Shown: positions 58,720 through 64,000 of the stretch, in pieces
How positions within the stretch are numbered: the stretch's first letter is position 1
How the letters are laid out: the number at the start of each line of letters is the position of its first letter
NCBI RefSeq assembly: GCF_005887615.1
Contig: NZ_VANS01000001.1
Location: 1,656,024 to 1,720,023, forward strand
DNA: 64,000 nucleotides
From: Sulfitobacter sabulilitoris
GTDB lineage: Bacteria; Pseudomonadota; Alphaproteobacteria; Rhodobacterales; Rhodobacteraceae
Reading direction: 5' to 3'
Notes under the pieces: generated by a model
What the model saw: only the letters and a program-made list of their open reading frames with translations
Database searches by the model: none
Told to the model about the DNA's origin: nothing
Translations under genes and position numbers: made by a program

Positions 58720-59999
58720 GCGCGACGACCTTCCTGAATGCCCGCCTGATCGACCCGGAACGCGGCACCGTCACGACCGGTGGGTTGCGGGTCGAAGACG
58801 GCGTGATCACCGCGCTGTTGCCCGCTCAGGCGCCGGCGCCGGGCGGTGACACCGTGATCGACTGCGGGCTCAGGCACCTGGCCCCCGGCATCGTCGACAT
58901 CGGCGTCAAGGTCTGCGAACCGGGCGAGCGGCACAAGGAAAGCTATCGCTCGGCCGGGCTGGCGGCGGCGGCGGGGGGCGTCACCACGATGGTCACACGC
59001 CCCGACACGACGCCCGCCATCGACAGCCCCGAGACACTGGAATTCGTCACCCGCCGCGCGAACGAGGCAGCCCCCGTCAATGTCGTGCCGATGGCCGCCC
59101 TGACCAAGGGCCGCGCGGGGCGCGAGATGACGGAAATCGGGTTCCTGATGGACGCGGGTGCGGTGGCCTTCACCGATTGCGACCGGGTCGTCACCGACAC
59201 CAAGGTGTTTTCGCGCGCTTTGACCTATGCCCGCAGCCTAGGCGCGCTGGTCATTGCCCATCCGCAAGAGCCGATCCTGAGCCTTGGTGCGGCTGCGACC
59301 AGCGGCAAGTTCGCGTCGCTGCGCGGTCTGCCCGCCGTATCGCCGATGGCCGAGCGGATGGGCCTCGACCGCGACATCGCCCTGATCGAGATGACGCGCG
59401 CACGCTATCACGCCGACCAGATCACCACCGCCCGCGCCCTGCCCGCACTGCAACGCGCCAAGGCCAACGGCCTTGATATCACCGCCGGCACGTCGATCCA
59501 TCACCTGACGCTGAACGCGCTCGATGTCGCCGACTATCGCACCTTCTTCAAGCTCAAGCCGCCCCTGCGCGACGAGGAGGACCGCCTTGCGGTGGCGGAG
59601 GCCGTCGCCAGCGGGCTGATCGATGTGATCAGTTCCATGCACACGCCGCAGGACGAGGAAAGCAAACGACTGCCGTTCGAGGAAGCGGCCAGCGGTGCGG
59701 TGGCGCTTGAAACCTTCCTGCCCGCGGCGATGCGGCTGTATCACGCGGGGCTGATCGATCTGCCGGTTCTTTGGCGCGCCATGTCGCTGAACCCCGCCAC
59801 CCGGCTTGGCCTGCCCGGCGGGCGGCTGGCGGTTGGCGCACCTGCGGATCTGGTCCTGTTCGACCCCGATGCGCCCTTCCTGATGGACCGCGCGACGCTT
59901 CGGTCGAAATCCCGGAACACGCCGTTTGACGGGGCGCGGATGCAGGGTAAGGTGCTGGCGACATACGTCGCCGGACATGCCGTTTATGAAAGAACCTGA
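58716..59999 (+). CDS. pyrC: Dihydroorotase-like protein lacking metal ligands (PyrC'/PyrX type)
   Basis: 427 residues, start GTG inside the previous stop. Overall a dihydroorotase (LNARLIDPERGTVTTGGL, APGIVDIGV, GLAAAAGGVTTMV). The DxHxH zinc motif reads DIGVKV (61-66: G63, K65 in place of two histidines), and the S-D-H catalytic aspartate segment reads ISSMHTPQ with M308. H182 and H262/H263 remain. It is probably inactive, like the pseudo-DHOase that holds ATCase together in Pseudomonas. An active dihydroorotase must be elsewhere. Confidence 0.9.
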   Translation: MSATTFLNARLIDPERGTVTTGGLRVEDGVITALLPAQAPAPGGDTVIDCGLRHLAPGIVDIGVKVCEPGERHKESYRSAGLAAAAGGVTTMVTRPDTTPAIDSPETLEFVTRRANEAAPVNVVPMAALTKGRAGREMTEIGFLMDAGAVAFTDCDRVVTDTKVFSRALTYARSLGALVIAHPQEPILSLGAAATSGKFASLRGLPAVSPMAERMGLDRDIALIEMTRARYHADQITTARALPALQRAKANGLDITAGTSIHHLTLNALDVADYRTFFKLKPPLRDEEDRLAVAEAVASGLIDVISSMHTPQDEESKRLPFEEAASGAVALETFLPAAMRLYHAGLIDLPVLWRAMSLNPATRLGLPGGRLAVGAPADLVLFDPDAPFLMDRATLRSKSRNTPFDGARMQGKVLATYVAGHAVYERT

Positions 60000-60622
60000 T
60001 GCCGATCATTGAAACTTCCGCCGCACTGCTGGGCCTTTGGGCCATCGTCGCCTACCTTCTGGGGTCGGTCCCCTTCGGGCTGATCCTCACCCGTGCGATG
60101 GGGCTGGGCAATCTGCGCAGCATCGGCTCCGGCAATATCGGTGCGACCAACGTGCTGCGCACCGGCAACAAGACCGCCGCCGCGCTGACGCTGCTGCTGG
60201 ACGGGGTCAAGGGGGCCATCGCCGTGCTGCTGGCGCGCGCCAGCACCGGCGAGGATGCGGCACAGGTCGCGGCGCTCTTTGCGATGATCGGCCATTGCTA
60301 TCCGGTCTGGCTTCGGTTCGCGGGCGGCAAGGGCGTGGCGACGTTCCTTGGCGTGATGCTGGCGCTGGCTTGGCCCGTCGGCTTGGGCTGCTGCATCGCC
60401 TGGGTCCTCGGCGCGCTGGCGTTCCGGATCTCGTCGATGGGCGCCTTGGTCGGCGCCGCGGCGTCCACCTTCCTGATCATCTTGCTCGGTTATGGGACGA
60501 TGCTGCTGCTGGGGATTACGCTGACACTGCTGGTGTTCTGGCGGCACCGCGGCAATATCGCCCGGATCAAGGCGGGAACGGAACCGCGGATCGGCGAAAA
60601 GCGTGACGCACCGTCCTCCTGA
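59999..60622 (+). CDS. plsY: Glycerol-3-phosphate 1-O-acyltransferase PlsY
   Basis: 207 residues, five or so membrane segments. SVPFGLIL, RSIGSGNIGATNVLR, LDGVKG and FAGGKGVATFLG are the conserved PlsY blocks. First acylation of glycerol-3-phosphate in phospholipid synthesis, using acyl-phosphate. ATG overlaps the previous stop (TGATG). Confidence 0.94.
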   Translation: MPIIETSAALLGLWAIVAYLLGSVPFGLILTRAMGLGNLRSIGSGNIGATNVLRTGNKTAAALTLLLDGVKGAIAVLLARASTGEDAAQVAALFAMIGHCYPVWLRFAGGKGVATFLGVMLALAWPVGLGCCIAWVLGALAFRISSMGALVGAAASTFLIILLGYGTMLLLGITLTLLVFWRHRGNIARIKAGTEPRIGEKRDAPSS

Positions 60623-60881
60623 CAGCTTTGTCAAAGCCCTGGCCGCCCTGCCCGCGGGCACCATGACAGGGCGTGCCTGCGGTCAACGCTGGATCCTCTG
60701 CAAAACGATTTTCAATGGCGGCAGATCGATCAAGCTGGTGGCAGAAGAACTGGGCGGCCGCGACTACATCAGCTTCAATCTGTATAATCTGGACAGCGGG
60801 CCCGCGCTGTTCCCCTGCGAAATGAGCACGGGAAAGGTCGTCGCCTTTCTGACTGGTTTCCAGTTGGATCCAGATCCCTGA
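60603..60881 (+). CDS. Conserved hypothetical protein
   Basis: 92 residues. Core FNGGRSIKLVAEELGGRDYISFNLY then LFPCEMSTGKVVAFL, pattern seen in small proteins of this bacterial group (from memory). The start is uncertain: a GTG at 60603 inside plsY or an ATG at 60663. Function unknown. Confidence 0.6.
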   Translation: MTHRPPDSFVKALAALPAGTMTGRACGQRWILCKTIFNGGRSIKLVAEELGGRDYISFNLYNLDSGPALFPCEMSTGKVVAFLTGFQLDPDP

Positions 60882-60887
60882 ACCGGG

Positions 60888-61316
60888 TCAGACCGTCGCC
60901 CTGCGCCGCGCACCGCGAAAGAACCTCTCGATCGGGTTGATCGTATCCTTGGGAATATCCCGGAGCGACACGACACCCACAATCCTGCCACCTTCGCAGA
61001 CGGGCAAATGGCGGAAACGCCCCTTGATCATCACCTCCAACGCCTCGGCAGGCCGGGCATCGGCGGGCAACCACTGCGGGTTCGGGGTCATCACCTGCTT
61101 GACCGTGGTGTCCTCGGGCAGGCGGTTGACGATCACGCAGCGGCGTATCACGTCGCGTTCACTCAGGATCCCGACCAGTTGCTTGCCCTCCACCACCGGA
61201 AGCGCACCGATGTTGGCGGCGCTCATCGCGGTACAGGCCGACCGGATGCTTTCTTGCTGTTCGGTGACATGGACAGGCCCGTTTCCGATCAGATCCTGAA
61301 GTGTTTTCGCTCTCAT
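60888..61316 (-). CDS. CBS-domain pair protein
   Basis: 142 residues, two CBS motifs (8-65 with AANIGALPVVEGKQLVGILS and 75-130 with GRFRHLPVCEGGRIVGVVS). Such stand-alone CBS proteins bind adenosine nucleotides and may regulate other enzymes. Arginine-rich tail FFRGARRRATV. Converges with the hypothetical gene, 6 bases apart. Confidence 0.88.
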   Translation of the reverse strand: MRAKTLQDLIGNGPVHVTEQQESIRSACTAMSAANIGALPVVEGKQLVGILSERDVIRRCVIVNRLPEDTTVKQVMTPNPQWLPADARPAEALEVMIKGRFRHLPVCEGGRIVGVVSLRDIPKDTINPIERFFRGARRRATV

Positions 61317-61427
61317 GGTGATCCATCCCGATGGCTGTGCGTTGCCTGCAAGCCTAGACCGGATCACCTTAAGACTTGGTGAAGGGGCGCAATGATCCTC
61401 GGGGGGGGCGATCCGCTCCCGGCACCG

Positions 61428-62798
61428 TCAATAGCTGTATTCGGCGTAGATCCGCGTCAGGTCGCCGCCCCATTCCCCATGGTACTTTTCCAAGAGCTCG
61501 TCCGCCGGAACCCTGCCGGTTTCGATGCTTTCGTGCAGAGTGTTGAGGAAATGCGTCTCGTCGGGGATCAGACCGCCCGCGCCGGGCCGTGCCCGCGCCT
61601 TCAGCCCCGCATGGCTCAGCGCCACGGCCTCGCGGGCGATGTCGTGCATCCTGATCCCGTTCACCTCGGCCTGCAGCGCATCGACCGATGCGGCCACACG
61701 CAGCGCATCGCGGGTCTCCGCGTCCCAGTCCTTGACCATGTCCCACGCCGCGTCGAGCGAGGATTGATCGTACATCAGACCGACCCAGAAGGCCGGCAAG
61801 GCACACAGCCTGCGCCACGGCCCACCGTCGGCGCCGCGCATTTCCATGTATTTCTTGATCCGCGCCTCGGGGAACGCCGTCGTCAGGTGGTCCGCCCAAT
61901 CGCTCAGCGTCGGTTTCTCGCCCGGCAGCGCGGGTAATTCGCCCTTGAGGAAATCGCGGAACGACATGCCCAGCGCGTCGAGGTACTTGCCGTCGCGATA
62001 GACGAAATACATCGGCACATCGAGCGCGTACTGCACCCACCGCTCGAACCCGAAGCCGTCTTCGAAGACGAAGGGCAACATGCCGGTGCGCGACGAATCG
62101 AGATCGCGCCAGACGCGGCTGCGCCAGGACTTGTGACCGTTCGGCTTGCCCTCGAAAAATGGTGAATTCGCAAACAGCGCGGTCGCCACCGGCTGCAGCG
62201 CCAGCGCCACGCGCAGTTTCTTGACCATGTCCGCCTCGGATCCGAAATCGAGGTTGACCTGCACCGTGCAGGTCCGGCGCATCATCACGCGCCCCATGGT
62301 GCCCACGCGGGTCATGTATTCGTTCATCAGCTTGTAGCGGCCCTTGGGCATCAGATCCATGTCATCATGGGTCCAGATCGGGGCCGCGCCCAGCCCGATG
62401 AAGCCCGCGCCGATACGGTCGGCCACGTCCTTGACCTCGCGCAGGTGCGTGTTCACCTCGTCGCAGGTCTCGTGAATGCTCTGCAAGGGACCGCCCGAAA
62501 GCTCAAGCTGACCGCCCGGTTCGAGGCTGATGTTCGCATCGCCCTTTTCCAGCCCGATCAGCTTGCCGCCCTCTTCCACCGGGCTCCAGGCATGGGCGTC
62601 GCGCAGGCCCTCGAGCATGGCGCGGATCGACCGGTCGCCTTCGTAGGGCAGCGGCTTGAGCGTGTCCTTGCAATAGCCGAACTTCTCGTGCTCGGTGCCG
62701 ATGCGCCAGTCGGACTTGGGCTTGCAGCCATCGGCCAGGTACTCTGCCAGTTGTTCGTGCCGCTCGATCGGGCCGCCGCCGTTTTGGGGAATGGACAT
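61428..62798 (-). CDS. gshA: Glutamate-cysteine ligase, plant/alphaproteobacterial type
   Basis: 456 residues. First step of glutathione synthesis. WRIGTEHEKFGYCKDTL, LEKGDANISLEPGGQLELSG, and MMRRTCTVQVNLDFGSEADM are class 3 (plant-like) marks. GGAG lies 9 bases before the ATG. Downstream of rsmE and a small membrane gene, a common order in this group (from memory). Supports gloB and the ChaC-like gene. Confidence 0.95.
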   Translation of the reverse strand: MSIPQNGGGPIERHEQLAEYLADGCKPKSDWRIGTEHEKFGYCKDTLKPLPYEGDRSIRAMLEGLRDAHAWSPVEEGGKLIGLEKGDANISLEPGGQLELSGGPLQSIHETCDEVNTHLREVKDVADRIGAGFIGLGAAPIWTHDDMDLMPKGRYKLMNEYMTRVGTMGRVMMRRTCTVQVNLDFGSEADMVKKLRVALALQPVATALFANSPFFEGKPNGHKSWRSRVWRDLDSSRTGMLPFVFEDGFGFERWVQYALDVPMYFVYRDGKYLDALGMSFRDFLKGELPALPGEKPTLSDWADHLTTAFPEARIKKYMEMRGADGGPWRRLCALPAFWVGLMYDQSSLDAAWDMVKDWDAETRDALRVAASVDALQAEVNGIRMHDIAREAVALSHAGLKARARPGAGGLIPDETHFLNTLHESIETGRVPADELLEKYHGEWGGDLTRIYAEYSY

Positions 62799-62865
62799 GT
62801 GGGGTGGCTCCGGTGCTTGGGACTACGATCTGTTGCGGCAGGGATGCGGTGATTTGCCCGGTGTG

Positions 62866-63396
62866 TCAATGCAGAGGCAAATGTGCGGGACGTAACGGTT
62901 CGCGTTCCCAGATCACCACCGACACACCGCGCCGGGCCTGCAATTCGCCCAGCATGCGCTCGGTTCGAAACCCCGGCAGCGTGGCAAAGGCATCGAACAG
63001 CGCGTCCGTCCCTTCGGCATTCACCGGGATCAGCAGGGGCGGCTGTCCGGGTTGATCCAGGCGCCAGTGCGGCGGATAGACGGTGCGATCGAGTGTCAGG
63101 CGATCCAATTCGCGCAGGGCCACCGCGCCACCGTTGAGCGGCCCGAAATAGGTCACTTGCCCCTCGTCCACCTGCACCGCACCCGTGCCGCCGCCATCGC
63201 CGCGAAAGCGCCCCCGTTGCACGCCGATCCAGATCAGCGCGCCGCCCGCGACCAGAAGCGCAGCCCCCGGAATGGCCAGCAGGCCGCTGGGACCGACAGT
63301 CCACCAAAGCCCCACAAGCACTGCCGCGCCGCCCACCAGGGCCTCGCGCCAGCGCATCACGGCCCGCACGGCCTCGGGCCGGAAAAAGCCACTCAC
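62866..63396 (-). CDS. Two-TM protein of unknown function between rsmE and gshA
   Basis: 176 residues. GTG start overlapping the rsmE stop (GTGA). Membrane segments about 20-37 and 40-60, then a small beta domain with QVTYFGPLNGGAVALRELDR and a WRLDQPGQPPLLIPV segment. No family recognised. Confidence 0.72.
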   Translation of the reverse strand: MSGFFRPEAVRAVMRWREALVGGAAVLVGLWWTVGPSGLLAIPGAALLVAGGALIWIGVQRGRFRGDGGGTGAVQVDEGQVTYFGPLNGGAVALRELDRLTLDRTVYPPHWRLDQPGQPPLLIPVNAEGTDALFDAFATLPGFRTERMLGELQARRGVSVVIWEREPLRPAHLPLH

Positions 63397-64000
63397 GCCC
63401 AGTCTCCGAACCGCTGCTGCCACAGGGTCATCGCCGCCACCGCCGCGGTATCTGCCCGCAATATCCGTGGGCCAAGCTGCACCGGGTGGGTGTGGTCGGG
63501 CTTGTGCAGACGCGCGCGCTCGCGGTCGGAAAACCCGCCTTCGGGGCCGATCAGGATGGCCCAGGGCGCGCCATCGTGGCCCGCCGCGCCAAAGGCGGGT
63601 TTGGGCGGCGCATCCGCCAGCGCCTCGTCGCAGAACATCACCTGCCGGGCGGTATCCCAGCCATCGATCAGACGGTCCAGCCGGATCAGATCGTCCACCT
63701 GCGGCACGAACGTGCCCCCGCATTGCTCTGCCGCCTCGACGGCGTGGGCCTGCAGGCGGTCGCGCTGGATCCGGCCCGCGTTGGTGAATTCGGTCTGCAC
63801 CGGCAGAATGCGCCGCGCGCCCATCTCGGCGGCCTTTTCAACGATGAAATCGGTTCGCGCCTTCTTGATCGGCGCGAACACCAGCCACAGGTCGGGCGGC
63901 ATCTGCAAGGCGCGGCTTTGCTCCACCAACACCAGTGTCCCGCCGCGTTTGCCCGCCTCGGCCACCGTGGCCAGCCATTCGCCATCGCGCCCGTTGAACA
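63393..64000 (-). CDS. rsmE: 16S rRNA m3U1498 methyltransferase RsmE (5' end outside window)
   Basis: SPOUT methyltransferase. N-terminal FNGRDGEW strand is cut at the right edge, so the gene start is beyond 64000. ARTDFIVEKAAEMGARRIL, AILIGPEGGFSDRER and LGPRILRADTAAVAAM make the knot and SAM site. Methylates U1498 of 16S rRNA. Confidence 0.93.
   Translation of the reverse strand, partial: FNGRDGEWLATVAEAGKRGGTLVLVEQSRALQMPPDLWLVFAPIKKARTDFIVEKAAEMGARRILPVQTEFTNAGRIQRDRLQAHAVEAAEQCGGTFVPQVDDLIRLDRLIDGWDTARQVMFCDEALADAPPKPAFGAAGHDGAPWAILIGPEGGFSDRERARLHKPDHTHPVQLGPRILRADTAAVAAMTLWQQRFGDWA

Overview
The window looks like chromosomal DNA from a marine-type Rhodobacteraceae (Roseobacter-group) alphaproteobacterium. 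The evidence is high GC, an F1-only ATP synthase operon (atpHAGDC with no F0 genes beside it), a plant-type glutamate-cysteine ligase, a long-chain prenyl diphosphate synthase of the ubiquinone-10 type, homospermidine synthase, a DmdC-like acyl-CoA dehydrogenase, a 44-residue aa3-type cytochrome oxidase subunit IV, and several family-of-unknown-function proteins usual in this group (DUF2125, DUF6173, DUF2007, YdcH). No IS element, phage gene, CRISPR array, tRNA or rRNA was found. The content is mostly core genome, packed tightly with many 4-bp ATGA/GTGA start-stop overlaps.

Layout. 1-8.6 kb: partial HCCA isomerase-like gene, prs, an H-type lectin protein, the F1 operon on the minus strand, a SAM methyltransferase and gloB. 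8.8-15.3 kb: clpA and an M23 peptidase, facing a two-gene MotA/ExbB plus MotB/OmpA-like membrane motor with a very long coiled coil. 15.3-22.7 kb: gamma-glutamylcyclotransferase, DUF2125, extensin-like, tyrC-hisC, homospermidine synthase, rpsD, tag. 22.8-28.8 kb: an EAL phosphodiesterase, the PHB precursor genes phaA and phaB with a patatin-like gene between them, a 38-residue protein divergent from a LysR regulator with three operator-like boxes, and an EamA exporter. 28.8-37.6 kb: tRNA methyltransferase-like, DUF2007, prenyl synthase, ispE, TPR lipoprotein-type protein, ETF-QO, greA and a membrane protein. 37.6-43.6 kb: molybdenum cofactor block (a MoeA with an extra N-terminal domain, mobB, mobA, fdhD), azlCD, a possible cysteine-hydrolase lipoprotein, and cytochrome oxidase subunit IV. 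43.6-49.5 kb: DUF6173, MBL hydrolase, acyl-CoA dehydrogenase, threonylcarbamoyl-AMP synthase, YqgE, DsbD-type protein. 49.6-56.5 kb: RND efflux pair, moaB, LysE exporter, uracil-DNA glycosylase. 56.5-64 kb: pyrB, three small membrane-protein genes, a dihydroorotase-like gene without its metal ligands, plsY, a CBS-domain protein, gshA and a truncated rsmE.

The genes that work together most clearly are: atpHAGDC (F1 sector); phaA-patatin-phaB (PHB precursor supply, with a possible polymer/lipid hydrolase); moeA-mobB-mobA-fdhD (Mo-bis-MGD cofactor for formate dehydrogenase-type enzymes); tyrC-hisC (aromatic/histidine transamination); and the pyrB to plsY run, where an inactive-looking dihydroorotase homologue and tiny membrane proteins accompany aspartate transcarbamoylase. 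The best candidates for undescribed biology are the coiled-coil membrane motor (12156-15244), the DUF429-like/MoeA fusion (37640-39721), the pyrB membrane-gene cluster (57548-59999) and the patatin gene inside the PHB operon (25007-25861). All functional assignments rest on reading motifs and order by eye; no database search was run.
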